Positions 55,462 through 64,000 of a stretch of 64,000 nt of DNA are shown here, piece by piece. The DNA is from Caballeronia temeraria (GTDB lineage: Bacteria > Pseudomonadota > Gammaproteobacteria > Burkholderiales > Burkholderiaceae). The stretch lies in NCBI RefSeq assembly GCF_001544795.2, contig NZ_FCOI02000001.1:186001-250000 (forward strand), read 5' to 3'. Made by a program: the position numbers and the translations under genes. How positions within the stretch are numbered: the first letter of the stretch is position 1; every line of letters begins with the position of its first letter. The notes beneath the pieces were generated by a model that did not search any database, was not told the origin of the DNA, and saw nothing but the letters and a program-made list of their open reading frames with translations.

Positions 55462-57056
55462 GATTTATCCAGTCCGAGTTCGGTCCACAGCACATCGACG
55501 CGGTGTTTCACGGCTTCGTCCATGACGATGGGGCGGCCCCATTCGCGATTCGTTTCGCCGGGCCACTTGTTGGTCGCGTCGAGTCCCATCTTCGAGCCGA
55601 GGCCCGCAACCGGCGATGCGAAGTCGAGATAGTCGATCGGCGTGCTGTCGACCATCACGGTGTCGCGGGTCGGATCGACACGCGTGGTGATCGCCCAGAT
55701 CACTTCCTTCCAGTCGCGCACGTTCACGTCTTCATCGACCACGACGATGAACTTCGTATACATGAACTGCCGCAGGAAGCTCCACACGCCGAACATCACG
55801 CGCTTGGCGTGGCCGGGGTAGCTCTTCTTCATCTGCACGATCGCCATGCGATAGCTGCAGCCTTCCGGCGGCAGATAGAAGTCGGTGATCTCGGTGAACT
55901 GCTTCTGCAACAGCGGCACGAAGACTTCGTTCAGCGCGACGCCGAGCACGGCCGGTTCGTCGGGCGGTTTGCCGGTATAGGTGGAATGGAAGAGCGCGTC
56001 GCGGCGCATCGTGATCTTCTCGACGGTGAAGACCGGAAACCATTCCTGCTCGTTGTAGTAGCCGGTGTGATCGCCGTACGGACCTTCGAGCGCGTGCTCG
56101 TACTTCGCCGCTGCGCCCGCCGATGGCCGCGGCGGTGCGCCCTCCGGCGCGGGCGGCGGCGCGCCGTCCTGCGGATGGATGAAGCCTTCGAGAACGATCT
56201 CGGCGCGCGCGGGCACCTGGAGCGTGTCGACGCCCGGCGTCAGACACTTCGCGAGTTCGGTGCGCGAGCCGCGCAACAGACCGGCGAACTGATATTCGGA
56301 TAATGAATCGGGCACGGGCGTCACGGCGCCGAGGATCGTCGCGGGATCGGCGCCGAGCACGACCGCCACCGGATATGGCTTGCCCGGATTCGCGAGCGCG
56401 AACTCACGGAAATCGAGCGCGCCGCCGCGATGCGCGAGCCAGCGCATGATGAGTTTGTTGCGCCCGATCAACTGCTGCCGATAGATACCGAGATTCTGGC
56501 GCGGCTTGTTCGGCCCGCGCGTGACGGTGAGGCCCCACGTGAGCAGCGGTCCGGCGTCGCCGGGCCAGCAGGTCTGGATCGGCAGCCGGTTGAGATCGAC
56601 GTCGTTGCCTTCCCACACGATCTCCTGGCAAGGCGGCGCGCTGACCGATTTCGGCGCCATGTCCCACACGGCCTTCGCGAGGGAGAGCAGCTTGCCTGCG
56701 TCCTTCAGGCCCTTCGGCGGCTCGGGTTCTTTCAGCGCCGAGAGCAGCCTGCCGACATCGCGCAACGAACTCAGCGCGGCGACGTCGCTGCCGAGGCTCA
56801 TATCGGCGCCGCTTTGCGCTTCGGTCTCGATGCCCATGCCGAGCGCGACGCGCCGCGTGGTGCCGAAGAGGTTCGCGAGCACGGGCATTGTGTGACCGGT
56901 GGGCGCTTCGAACAGCAGCGCCGGTCCGCCCGCGCGCAACACGCGGTCCGAGACTTCGGTGATTTCGAGGACTGGGGAGACGGGCTGCCGAATGCGGCGC
57001 AGTTCACCGAGCGCTTCGAGGCGGGCGGTGAAGTCGCGCAGATCTTTGTATTTCAT
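55458..57056 (-). CDS. ubiD: UbiD family decarboxylase
   Basis: 532 residues. Prenylated-FMN-dependent decarboxylase acting on 4-hydroxy-3-polyprenylbenzoate in ubiquinone synthesis. The opening [62 protein letters not shown] and the metal/prFMN-binding [34 protein letters not shown] region are all typical. A Pro-rich insert (about residues 293-312, [15 protein letters not shown]) makes it longer than E. coli UbiD (497). Confidence 0.94.
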   Translation of the reverse strand: MKYKDLRDFTARLEALGELRRIRQPVSPVLEITEVSDRVLRAGGPALLFEAPTGHTMPVLANLFGTTRRVALGMGIETEAQSGADMSLGSDVAALSSLRDVGRLLSALKEPEPPKGLKDAGKLLSLAKAVWDMAPKSVSAPPCQEIVWEGNDVDLNRLPIQTCWPGDAGPLLTWGLTVTRGPNKPRQNLGIYRQQLIGRNKLIMRWLAHRGGALDFREFALANPGKPYPVAVVLGADPATILGAVTPVPDSLSEYQFAGLLRGSRTELAKCLTPGVDTLQVPARAEIVLEGFIHPQDGAPPPAPEGAPPRPSAGAAAKYEHALEGPYGDHTGYYNEQEWFPVFTVEKITMRRDALFHSTYTGKPPDEPAVLGVALNEVFVPLLQKQFTEITDFYLPPEGCSYRMAIVQMKKSYPGHAKRVMFGVWSFLRQFMYTKFIVVVDEDVNVRDWKEVIWAITTRVDPTRDTVMVDSTPIDYLDFASPVAGLGSKMGLDATNKWPGETNREWGRPIVMDEAVKHRVDVLWTELGLDKS

Positions 57057-57270
57057 CGATGGTCGGGAAGTGGACTCGAAGGCGCCCGGAAGCGAGCTTC
57101 GACGGGCGAGACGGCTGCGCGCTAAACGATTGTCGATTTTACCTGCGCAGGCGTCCGTGCGTTGGGGGACATTCAGCGATTTCCGCTTTGAATCGCCCGG
57201 GAGACGTGCTTTTCAGGCGCTGAACACCGTTCAATATAACTGTAAGTAATTGAAACCAAAGTCTATAGCA

Positions 57271-57298
57271 TTGACGGATCATTAAACCCTGATAGAAT
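57271..57298 (+). promoter_or_regulatory. Strong sigma70-type promoter
   Basis: TTGACG (57271-57276), 16-bp spacer, TAGAAT (57293-57298). The start point would be near 57304. It stands 350 bp before the lytic transglycosylase gene, with a terminator in between. Confidence 0.7.
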
Positions 57299-57303
57299 CG
57301 CTT

Positions 57304-57439
57304 GGCATCTATTGCAGGTTTTGAAACTTTTTACCTTAGCCTCAGGTCTTTCAGACGCACATGCGTCGCCTGCGCCGCTCCTGCCCGGCGATTCATGGCT
57401 GTTGGTTGTCACTGCCGGCGTTTGTCACGCCGGTTTTTT
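57304..57439 (+). ncRNA. Candidate small RNA or leader with terminator
   Basis: Between the promoter above and a rho-independent terminator (CCGGCG at 57415-57420, CGCCGG at 57428-57433, TTTTTT to 57439) lies about 135 nt with no open frame carrying a ribosome-binding site. A hairpin CAGG...GACGC-ACAT-GCGTC...CCTG sits in the middle. Either a free sRNA or an attenuated leader of the transglycosylase gene 200 bp downstream. Confidence 0.55.
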
Positions 57440-57645
57440 CGCGTGGAAAGCCACGTGCGCGTTCAGGGCATGCAGTTCGTGCCGCGCAACCCGGCGGTCT
57501 TTTGCCGGATCGGCTTTCCAGACGGCGCATGCCGTATCCCCGATGCCGCTGACGCTTACCGAGAGTGAGCGGTGTCTGATTTGTGTTTGGAATACGTGCT
57601 TTATTCGTATTCATCTGCGCAAATCATGCAACATTGGGAGTATCG

Positions 57646-58797
57646 ATGAACGCTTCGGTTTGGTGGGGTTCCGACACCCGCGCCGCGCAGATTGTGCGTG
57701 TAGCGCTACGTCGCGGACGCCGTTTGAGTCACCATCTCTTCGCCGTGGTCGGTTGCGCGGCCGTTATCAGCGCGCTCGCGCTCTGGCTGCTGCCTTCGTG
57801 GCGCACGACCTTCGCGGCAAAGATCATGCCGTTCGTGTCGGCTGCGGTTCAGGCCGGCCCGGCACGTCTGCTCGCGGGTCAGCCGCTGCCGCCGTTTTCG
57901 GCGGTGCATCGTCCGCCGGGCGATGCCGCGTTGCCCGTGAACGTGGCCGCTAACACCGCGCCGGTGGACAACGCCAAGACGCCGGCCGCATTGAGCCCGT
58001 CGCTCGGCGCGGCCGCCAGCGACGACGCCAGCACGCGTCAGTTGACCGGCGGCATCAGCCTCGCCGTGTCGCCCAACGGACTCGATCCGCGCACCATGCC
58101 GTCCGTCGGCATGCTGGCGAGGCTGATTCCGGCGCAACGGGTCGTCGCGGATGCTCGCGATGACCGTGTGCTCGTCTCGGCGCGCGAGCAGAAGCTTGTC
58201 TCCAACTTCATCGCGCGGCGTTATCGCGTGGCGGAAGAGCCGGTCACCGAACTCGTGCGCGCCGCGTTCGACACGGGCCGCGAAGTGGGTCTCGATCCGC
58301 TGCTGCTGCTTTCCGTGATGGCGATCGAATCAGGCTTCAATCCGTATGCCGAAAGCGGCGTCGGCGCGCAGGGCCTGATGCAGGTCATGTCGAAGGTTCA
58401 TTCCGACAAGTTCGAGTACTTCGGCGGCTCGCACGCGGCGCTCGATCCGCTCGCGAACATCAAGGTCGGCGCGCTGGTGCTGAAGGACTGCATCGCGCGT
58501 GGCGGCTCGGTGGCGGGCGGTCTGCGCTACTACGTCGGCTCGACCACGCAGGACGACGGCGGTTACGGCGCGAAGGTGCTGGCCGAGCGTGCGCGTCTGC
58601 GCGATGTCGCGCGCGGCCGCAACGTGCCGATCAACGCACCGCAGGCGCCGGTTCAGGCCGCGCCGAAGCAGGTTCTGGCGTCGACGGCGGCGGACAAGCG
58701 CGTGCACGTGACCATCGATTCGTCGAAGAAATCGGGCGCGCAGGACGATGGCGACGGTGACGCGAAGCACGTCGCATCGGCGGAATTCGGCGCTTAA
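57646..58797 (+). CDS. Lytic transglycosylase (SLT domain)
   Basis: 383 residues from ATG 57646 with GGGAG 5 nt upstream. An N-terminal membrane segment (about residues 31-53), a long low-complexity periplasmic linker, then the SLT domain (about 200-310) with the catalytic Glu in MAIESGFNPYAESGVGAQGLMQVM. It cleaves peptidoglycan to 1,6-anhydromuropeptides. The C-terminal 60 residues are Ala/Lys/Asp-rich. It could be held in the inner membrane by its N-terminus. Confidence 0.88.
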   Translation: MNASVWWGSDTRAAQIVRVALRRGRRLSHHLFAVVGCAAVISALALWLLPSWRTTFAAKIMPFVSAAVQAGPARLLAGQPLPPFSAVHRPPGDAALPVNVAANTAPVDNAKTPAALSPSLGAAASDDASTRQLTGGISLAVSPNGLDPRTMPSVGMLARLIPAQRVVADARDDRVLVSAREQKLVSNFIARRYRVAEEPVTELVRAAFDTGREVGLDPLLLLSVMAIESGFNPYAESGVGAQGLMQVMSKVHSDKFEYFGGSHAALDPLANIKVGALVLKDCIARGGSVAGGLRYYVGSTTQDDGGYGAKVLAERARLRDVARGRNVPINAPQAPVQAAPKQVLASTAADKRVHVTIDSSKKSGAQDDGDGDAKHVASAEFGA

Positions 58798-58832
58798 GTC
58801 ATCGCCGGAGTCATCGCCGGATGGAAAAAGAG

Positions 58833-58858
58833 AAGGGCACCCGCGGGTGCCCTTTTTT
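58833..58858. terminator. Terminator between transglycosylase and aminotransferase
   Basis: AAGGGCACCCGC and its complement form a perfect stem, followed by TTTTTT on the plus strand and preceded by AAAAAG, so it may act on both converging genes. Confidence 0.88.
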
Positions 58859-58875
58859 GTTGCGCGTCGCCGGGG

Positions 58876-60069
58876 TTATCGGCTGAATAATGCGCCCAGC
58901 CGCTGAACCGCTTCCTCCAGCTTCGCCTGCGAAGTCGCGTACGAGAGCCGGATATAGCGCTCCGGCGCATGAAAGCCGAAATCCGCGCCCGGCACGAGCA
59001 CGACGCCCGCGTCGTGGAGCATCGAGTGCGTGAGGGCGTCGCTGTTTCCGGCGGCGGGGTGACGGACCGTGGTCGTGTCGGCGTAGACGTAGAACGCGCC
59101 GTCCGGCACGACGGGCACGCCGAAACCGAGCGAGCGCAGCGCCGGCACGATGTAATCGCGCCGACGCTTGAACTCCAGCCGCCGCGCTTCGTAGATCGCG
59201 ATCGTCTCGGGCTCGAAGCACGCGAGCGCCGCGTGCTGGGCAAGCGCCGATGCGCAGATGAAAAGATTCTGCGAGAGCTTCTCGACCGCGCTGACCATCG
59301 CGTGCGGCACGACGAGCCAGCCGAGCCGCCAGCCGGTCATGTTGAAATACTTCGAGAAGCTGTTGACGGTGACGACGTCGTCGCCGAAGGAAAGCGCCGA
59401 CACGGGCTTCGCGTCGTAGCTCAGGCCCTGATAGATCTCGTCGACGATCGTGAAGCCGCCGCGCGCGCGCACCGTGTCGACGATGCGCCGCAGTTCGTCC
59501 GGCTCGATCGACGTGCCCGTAGGATTCGACGGCGACGCGAGCAGCACGCCGCGCGTCTTGCCGGTCCAGTTTTCCTCGACGTGCTCGGCCGTCAACTGAA
59601 AGCGCTCGGCCGGGCCGCTCGCGATGAGCACGGGCTTGCCATCGGCCGCCGACACGAAATGCCGGTTGCACGGATAGCACGGGTCGGGCATCAGGACTTC
59701 GTCGCCGTTGTCGACGAGCGCCATGCACGCGAGCAGCAACGCCGCCGACGCGCCCGCCGTCACGACGATCCGCTCCGGATCGACCGTCAGCCCGAAGGTA
59801 TCGCGATAATGCCGCGCGATCGCCTCACGCAGCGCGTGGATGCCGAGCGCGTTGGTGTATTGCGTCACGCCGCGCTTCAGAGCGTCGGCGGCGGCGTTCG
59901 TGACCGGCTCGGGCGCGGTGAAATCCGGCTCGCCGATGCTCATGTGGATGATGTCGCGACCCGCGCGCTCGAGCGCCTGAGCCTCTTTCATCAGCTCCAT
60001 CACGTAGAACGGCTCGATTGCGTCGACGCGCGACGCGAGCCGCACGAGCGGTTCGGCTGTCTGATTCAT
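58876..60069 (-). CDS. PLP-dependent class I/II aminotransferase
   Basis: 397 residues. The PLP lysine is in NSFSKYFNMTGWRLGW (near residue 235), with SNPTGT (about 180-185), DEIYQGLSYD and the C-terminal RLSYATS (Arg that binds substrate carboxylate). It resembles aspartate/valine-pyruvate-type aminotransferases; the exact amino acid is not clear. It directly follows nusB (adjacent stop and start) at the end of the riboflavin cluster. Confidence 0.88.
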   Translation of the reverse strand: MNQTAEPLVRLASRVDAIEPFYVMELMKEAQALERAGRDIIHMSIGEPDFTAPEPVTNAAADALKRGVTQYTNALGIHALREAIARHYRDTFGLTVDPERIVVTAGASAALLLACMALVDNGDEVLMPDPCYPCNRHFVSAADGKPVLIASGPAERFQLTAEHVEENWTGKTRGVLLASPSNPTGTSIEPDELRRIVDTVRARGGFTIVDEIYQGLSYDAKPVSALSFGDDVVTVNSFSKYFNMTGWRLGWLVVPHAMVSAVEKLSQNLFICASALAQHAALACFEPETIAIYEARRLEFKRRRDYIVPALRSLGFGVPVVPDGAFYVYADTTTVRHPAAGNSDALTHSMLHDAGVVLVPGADFGFHAPERYIRLSYATSQAKLEEAVQRLGALFSR

Positions 60070-60507
60070 TTACGCTCCACGGCCGCGCGCCTGCGCTTCG
60101 GCGGGCCGCATCACCACGGCGAGCTTGTCGAGCACGCCGTTGACGTACTTGTAGCCGTCCGAGCCGCCGAAGGTCTTCGTCAGCTCGACCGCTTCATTGA
60201 TGACGACGCGATACGGCACGTCGATGTGATGCTTGAACTCGAACGCGGCCACCAGCAGCACCGCGCGCTCGACCGGCGACAACTGCTCGATCGGACGATC
60301 GAGGCACGGTTGCAACTGCGTGGACAGCGCCTCGGATTCCTTGATCACGCCATGCAGGATCGCATCGAGATGGTCCTTGTCGGCCTTGTCGAAGCCTTGC
60401 GAATTGCGCAGTTGCGCATCGATTTCGCCGGCGGGCGCGCCCGACAGCAGCCACTGATAAAGCCCTTGCGTCGCGAGTTCGCGCGAACGGCGTCGTGCGC
60501 TCTTCAT
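60070..60507 (-). CDS. nusB: Transcription antitermination factor NusB
   Basis: 145 residues, all helical. [19 protein letters not shown] at the start and [32 protein letters not shown] near the end are the NusB signatures. It works with NusE (S10) at boxA of rRNA operons. Its ATG overlaps the ribH stop by 4 nt, the usual ribH-nusB pairing. Confidence 0.95.
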   Translation of the reverse strand: MKSARRRSRELATQGLYQWLLSGAPAGEIDAQLRNSQGFDKADKDHLDAILHGVIKESEALSTQLQPCLDRPIEQLSPVERAVLLVAAFEFKHHIDVPYRVVINEAVELTKTFGGSDGYKYVNGVLDKLAVVMRPAEAQARGRGA

Positions 60508-61013
60508 GCGCGGTCCTCGTCTTCTTCGTCTTCGTCTTCGTCATCGCCGCCGAGCTGTTCGAGCGCGACGGACAGATTCGCCATTTCGACCGCTACGCGC
60601 GCGGCGTCGCGGCCCTTTTCGGTCATGCGGGCGACGGCTTGCTCGTCGTTTTCAGTCGTCAGCACGGCGTTCGCGACCGGAATGCCGAAGTCGAGCGCGA
60701 TGCGCGAAATGCCCGAGCCGCTTTCGTTCGACACGAGTTCGAAGTGATACGTCTCGCCACGCACGACGGCGCCAAGCGCGATCAGCGCGTCGAACTGGCC
60801 GGATTCCGCGAGCTTTTGCAGCGCGAGCGGAATTTCGAGCGCGCCCGGCACGGTGACGAGCAGCACGTCCTGGCCGATCACGCCGAGGCGCTCCAGCTCC
60901 TCGATGCACGCGTCGGCGAGGCCGTTGCACACCGGTTCGTTGAAGCGCGACTGCACGATGCCGATGCGCAGGCCGTCACCGTCGAGATTCGGCTGGTATT
61001 GTCCGATTTCCAT
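60504..61013 (-). CDS. ribH: 6,7-dimethyl-8-ribityllumazine synthase
   Basis: 169 residues from ATG 61011-61013. It joins 5-amino-6-ribitylaminouracil and 3,4-dihydroxy-2-butanone 4-phosphate. Active-site motifs [11 protein letters not shown] (about 22-32), [12 protein letters not shown] (about 54-65), [14 protein letters not shown] with the conserved His (about 80-93) are all present. The last 16 residues are an acidic tail ([15 protein letters not shown]) coded by a repetitive stretch. Confidence 0.95.
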   Translation of the reverse strand: MEIGQYQPNLDGDGLRIGIVQSRFNEPVCNGLADACIEELERLGVIGQDVLLVTVPGALEIPLALQKLAESGQFDALIALGAVVRGETYHFELVSNESGSGISRIALDFGIPVANAVLTTENDEQAVARMTEKGRDAARVAVEMANLSVALEQLGGDDEDEDEEDEDRA

Positions 61014-61048
61014 GAATGATTTCCGTTTGTTTAATTGGGTTTTGGCGT

Positions 61049-62212
61049 TCAGGCGGAGCGCAGCTGCGTGATGCCGGTGTCGGCGGGCGCGGCGGTGGCG
61101 GGGCAGCCGGGCATCGGCACGAAGCCCGTCACTTCGAGCCCGTAACCCGACATGCTGCCGAGCTTGCGCGGATTCGCGAGCACTTCCATCTTGCCGACGC
61201 CGATATCGCGCAGAATCTGCGCGCCGATGCCGTAAGTCTTGAAGTCGATCGGGCGGCGCTTGAGTTCTGCCGCCTTGTCCTTCTGATCGAAGGCGCGGAA
61301 CACGTCGACGAGATGCTCCTTCGTGTCGCCGCAATTGAGCATGACGATCGCGCCGAGATCGCGCGCGGCGATTTCCTTCATCGCGGCGTCGATGGTCCAC
61401 GAGTGGGTCGATGAATCGATTTCGAGCAGATCGAGCACGGAGAGCGGCTCGTGCACGCGCACCGGCGTGTCGCGGTCGGGATGCGGCGTGCCGCGAACGA
61501 GCGCGATGTGCGGCGAGCCGGTCGGTTCGTCGCGATACAGCACCGCGCGAAACGCGCCGTGCGCGGTTTGCATCGTGCGCTCGCAGACTTTCTCGATGAT
61601 CGACTCGGTGCGGCTGCGGTAGTGGATCAGATCGGCGATGGTGCCGATCATGATGCCGTGCTGCTTGCCGAATTCGATGAGATCCGGCAGGCGCGCCATT
61701 TCGCCGTCGTCCTTGATGATCTCGCAGATCACCGCAGCGGGCGTGAGGCCCGCGAGCGCGGTCAGGTCGCAGCCGGCTTCCGTGTGGCCCGCACGCACGA
61801 GCACGCCGCCCGGCTGCGCCATGATCGGAAACACGTGGCCCGGCTGCACGATGTGCTCGGCGCGCGCGTCGTGCGCGACGGCCGCGGCGATGGTTTTCGC
61901 GCGATCGGCGGCGGAGATGCCGGTCGTGACGCCTTCGGCGGCTTCGATGCTCACCGTGAACGCCGTGCCGTACTGCGTGCCGTTGCGATGCGTCATGAGC
62001 GGCAGGTTCAGCTGCTTGCAGCGCTCCTGCGTGAGCGTGAGGCAGATGAGGCCGCGGCCGTGCTTGGCCATGAAGTTGATGGCTTCGGGCGTCACGAATT
62101 CGGCGGCGACGACGAGATCGCCTTCGTTCTCGCGGTCTTCTTCGTCGACGAGGATCACCATCCGGCCGGCTTTCAGTTCAGCGATGATCTCAGGAGTGGA
62201 GGCGAGCGACAT
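61049..62212 (-). CDS. ribB: DHBP synthase fused to a degenerate GTP cyclohydrolase II domain (RibBX type)
   Basis: 387 residues. The N-terminal half is an intact 3,4-dihydroxy-2-butanone 4-phosphate synthase ([22 protein letters not shown] near residue 20; [32 protein letters not shown]). The C-terminal half lines up with GTP cyclohydrolase II by length, but at the zinc site it has [15 protein letters not shown] in place of the RVHSECLTGD...RCDC pattern, and the QEGRGIGL motif is absent. Such RibBX proteins have DHBP synthase activity only, so a separate RibA is expected elsewhere in the genome. Confidence 0.9.
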   Translation of the reverse strand: MSLASTPEIIAELKAGRMVILVDEEDRENEGDLVVAAEFVTPEAINFMAKHGRGLICLTLTQERCKQLNLPLMTHRNGTQYGTAFTVSIEAAEGVTTGISAADRAKTIAAAVAHDARAEHIVQPGHVFPIMAQPGGVLVRAGHTEAGCDLTALAGLTPAAVICEIIKDDGEMARLPDLIEFGKQHGIMIGTIADLIHYRSRTESIIEKVCERTMQTAHGAFRAVLYRDEPTGSPHIALVRGTPHPDRDTPVRVHEPLSVLDLLEIDSSTHSWTIDAAMKEIAARDLGAIVMLNCGDTKEHLVDVFRAFDQKDKAAELKRRPIDFKTYGIGAQILRDIGVGKMEVLANPRKLGSMSGYGLEVTGFVPMPGCPATAAPADTGITQLRSA

Positions 62213-62393
62213 GATGACGTCCCGTGCGGGGTCCGGTTTGGGGAAAGGGCGTATTTTACGCCACGGCCGATGCAGCGTCGGTGAAATCCACTCTCGGGGA
62301 GATGTGGCGATTTCCTAAGCCGTTCGGACGAATGGCGTGATGCAAGTGCGCTTGGGAAACTGTGGTCATCGAACTTTCCTCAAAGACAGATAC

Positions 62394-62422
62394 TGTACAA
62401 TGTTAAGTACATTAAATCGTAC
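62394..62422. promoter_or_regulatory. Three GTAC boxes, probable TA operator
   Basis: GTAC at 62395-62398, 62407-62410 and 62419-62422: exactly 12 bp apart, about one helical turn. The first is in TGTACA, the core known for YefM-type autoregulation. They lie directly upstream of the antitoxin ribosome-binding site. Confidence 0.6.
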
Positions 62423-62432
62423 GGAGCCTGTC

Positions 62433-62756
62433 ATGGCTTACACCGCGAAGGACATCATCCCGCTCTCGCAGGCGCGTGCCAATCTTTCCGAACTCATGGA
62501 CGAAGTTCGAGCCGGCAACGAAAAAATCATCACCAAGAACGGGGAAAGTTATGTCGCTTTGATCAGCACAGAAAAGCTCGAGGCGTTCTACCGGATGGAG
62601 CGGGCGCGCATTCACACGGTATTGCTGAACGACGCGCTGACGGCGCTCAAGAGTCTCGACGAGAACGACACGGAAGACGCCGACGAATACGTCGCTCGTC
62701 TTAAAGCGCGTTTGGGAACGCAGCGAACGGATCACGGAGAACCGGACAGTGAATGA
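62433..62756 (+). CDS. Phd/YefM-family antitoxin
   Basis: 107 residues from ATG 62433 with GGAG 7 nt upstream. The opening KDIIPLSQARANLSELMDEVRAGNEKIITKNGESYVALISTEKLEAF is the Phd/YefM DNA-binding domain; the C-terminal half (from about 60) is the flexible toxin-binding segment, acidic here (DENDTEDADEY). It should neutralise the following toxin and repress its own promoter through the GTAC boxes. Stop overlaps the toxin start by 8 nt. Confidence 0.88.
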   Translation: MAYTAKDIIPLSQARANLSELMDEVRAGNEKIITKNGESYVALISTEKLEAFYRMERARIHTVLLNDALTALKSLDENDTEDADEYVARLKARLGTQRTDHGEPDSE

Positions 62757-63153
62757 CGAACGCAAGCGCGCGACCATCCGAATCTCGAGCGAGTTCAAGG
62801 CCCGAATCACGGATATCGAGCGTTACTGGAATGGTGTCGACCGACCCGAAAGCTTTCTTCGGCTGATCGAGGCGATCGACAAGACAGTCATACCGGTGCT
62901 TCGGCGCTTTCCGGCTCTTGGACGACGCCTGCTCAATTCGAAGCCCGATACCGTCGACGCACTGCTCGCGAGCGAGGAAATCGCGGAAATGACGAAGTCG
63001 GGCGGAGTTCACCAAGGCGAACTCCACGAACATCTGTTCGACGACTACGTGCTGCTGTATCTCTTATGCGGCGACACGATCATCTTCTTGTCGCTTCGGC
63101 ATATGAAGGAGATTTCCTCCGAGTTCAGAGAGCTTTGGGGCCCGGAGCGTTAG
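62749..63153 (+). CDS. RelE/ParE-superfamily toxin candidate
   Basis: 134 residues starting at GTG 62749 with GGAG 9 nt upstream; overlaps the antitoxin by 8 nt. Layout fits RelE/ParE: an N-terminal strand (TIRISSEFKARITDIERYW), helices with FPALGRRLL (P..GR..), then YVLLYLLCGDTIIFLSLRHMKE (core strands ending R-H). It is longer than most members (about 95). Members act either as mRNA interferases on the ribosome or as gyrase poisons; the sequence does not settle which. Confidence 0.75.
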   Translation: MNDERKRATIRISSEFKARITDIERYWNGVDRPESFLRLIEAIDKTVIPVLRRFPALGRRLLNSKPDTVDALLASEEIAEMTKSGGVHQGELHEHLFDDYVLLYLLCGDTIIFLSLRHMKEISSEFRELWGPER

Positions 63154-63180
63154 CTCGGGACATGCGCCGAAGCGCAACGT

Positions 63181-63795
63181 TTACCCCGCGCTCATCATCC
63201 GCTCGACATACCGCGCGATCAGATCGATCTCCAGATTGACCTTCGCGCCTTTGGCAAGCGCCCTGAGCGTCGTCACTTCGACGGTATGCGGAATCAGGTT
63301 GATGGAAAACTCGCAGCCGTCGGCGCCATCGCTGACCGAGTTCACCGTGAGGCTCACGCCGTTCACCGTCACCGAGCCTTTATAAGCCAGATACTTGCCG
63401 ATGTCCTTCGGCGCGACGATGCGCAGTTCGTGCGATTCGCCCACCGGCTCGAACTTCGACACGACGCCGAGACCATCCACATGACCGGACACGAGATGTC
63501 CGCCGAGTCGGTCGTGCGCGCGCAACGCCTTCTCCAGATTCACACCGGCGCCCGCATCGCCGAGACCGACCGTCTTGTTGAGGCTTTCGCGCGACACTTC
63601 GACATCGAACGTGCCGGCCGATTTCTCGATAACGGTCATGCACGCGCCCTGAATTGCGATGCTGTCGCCGAGCTCGACATCGGCAAGATCGAGACCGCCC
63701 GCGCCGACCGTCAGACGAACGCCCGCTTCCGGCTCCGCGCCGAGCGGCGTGACTTTTTCGATACGGCCCACGGCCGCGACAATTCCTGTGAACAT
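63181..63795 (-). CDS. ribE: Riboflavin synthase alpha subunit
   Basis: 204 residues with the two-fold repeat of lumazine-binding barrels: MFTGIVAAVGRI at the start, then GDSIAIQGACMTV and LGGHLVSGHVDG in repeat 1, and VTVNGVSLTVNSVSDG and INLIPHTVEVTTLRALAKGAKVNLEIDLIARYVERM in repeat 2. It dismutates two lumazines to riboflavin plus the pyrimidine substrate of RibH. Often called ribC in Gram-negatives. Confidence 0.95.
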   Translation of the reverse strand: MFTGIVAAVGRIEKVTPLGAEPEAGVRLTVGAGGLDLADVELGDSIAIQGACMTVIEKSAGTFDVEVSRESLNKTVGLGDAGAGVNLEKALRAHDRLGGHLVSGHVDGLGVVSKFEPVGESHELRIVAPKDIGKYLAYKGSVTVNGVSLTVNSVSDGADGCEFSINLIPHTVEVTTLRALAKGAKVNLEIDLIARYVERMMSAG

Positions 63796-63823
63796 CGGTC
63801 AGATTCCTCGATTCAGTGCTTGA

Positions 63824-64000
63824 TCAACTCGCCACGTTGGCTTCGGCGAAACGCGCCAGAATGCGCAGATCGTCGCCGAGCCGGTCGATGCGATGAAATT
63901 TCAGATGCGGCCGGGCATCCAGCGTGCCGGGCGGCGCGAAGTCGAACATGCCCGGCGCGCTGCCGAGCAGGCTCGGCGCGAGATAGACCAGCAGTTCGTC
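63824..64000 (-). CDS. ribD: RibD, C-terminal end only
   Basis: The last 58 codons of a minus-strand gene continuing past the window. The residues DELLVYLAPSLLGSAPGMF and FHRIDRLGDDLRILARF match the end of the RibD reductase domain (5-amino-6-(5-phosphoribosylamino)uracil reductase). It lies 28 nt upstream of ribE in the same direction, the usual order. Confidence 0.88.
   Translation of the reverse strand, partial: DELLVYLAPSLLGSAPGMFDFAPPGTLDARPHLKFHRIDRLGDDLRILARFAEANVAS

Noticed and set aside
57583-57645. 21-codon upstream extension of the lytic transglycosylase
   Set aside because: The inner ATG at 57646 has GGGAG at 5 nt and leads directly into the membrane segment; the upstream start has no such signal.

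Overview
This 64 kb window is GC-rich chromosomal DNA from a Burkholderiaceae bacterium (Burkholderia, Paraburkholderia or Caballeronia type). The support is the run rph-yicC-gmk-rpoZ-spoT-greB, a Burkholderia-style trimeric porin, secreted AroQ-gamma chorismate mutase, PXPV-repeat protein, and a ribD-ribE-ribBX-ribH-nusB cluster. Most of it is ordinary core chromosome, with one integrated element and one specialised biosynthetic operon.

Layout. 0-15.4 kb: partial tRNA-Ser, an operon rph-rdgB-hemW-MFS (minus), the stringent-response run yicC-gmk-rpoZ-spoT (plus), two identical tRNA-Arg genes, greB, a porin, a candidate sRNA, an exonuclease/GIY-YIG fusion and a chorismate mutase. 15.4-25.64 kb: a 10.2 kb element bounded by 48-bp direct repeats in tRNA-Thr(CGU). 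It encodes a tyrosine integrase, a RepA-like helicase beside an array of 15 GTACC/GGTAC motifs (candidate origin), an HK97-type capsid protein, a prohead protease and a P27-type small terminase. I find no portal, large terminase or tail gene, so it looks like a capsid-encoding phage satellite rather than a prophage. 25.75-30.6 kb: fbp, pepN, a DUF4136 lipoprotein. 30.8-38.0 kb: a seven-gene, mostly overlapping operon for C-P bond chemistry (PEP mutase fused to a nucleotidyltransferase, phosphonopyruvate decarboxylase, 2-AEP transaminase) plus a CDP-alcohol phosphotransferase, a 2-oxoglutarate oxygenase, a flippase-like protein and a second nucleotidyltransferase. I read this as synthesis of an aminoethylphosphonate-decorated lipid or glycan. 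38.0-43.4 kb: purine salvage/catabolism (guaD, NCS2 permease, a probable adenine deaminase, xdhC). 43.9-53.8 kb: dsbB, amidase, hemN, small envelope proteins, uppP, trmB, tRNA-Gly, YggT, threonine dehydratase-like enzyme. 53.8-64 kb: LysE exporter, asparaginase, ubiD, a candidate sRNA, a lytic transglycosylase, an aminotransferase, and the riboflavin cluster, interrupted on the opposite strand by a Phd/YefM-RelE/ParE toxin-antitoxin pair.

The three places most worth attention are the capsid-encoding satellite with its repeat-rich origin and an antisense structured RNA near its rep gene, the phosphonate operon, and two intergenic sRNA candidates. All functional names are from reading the translations; no database search was run.
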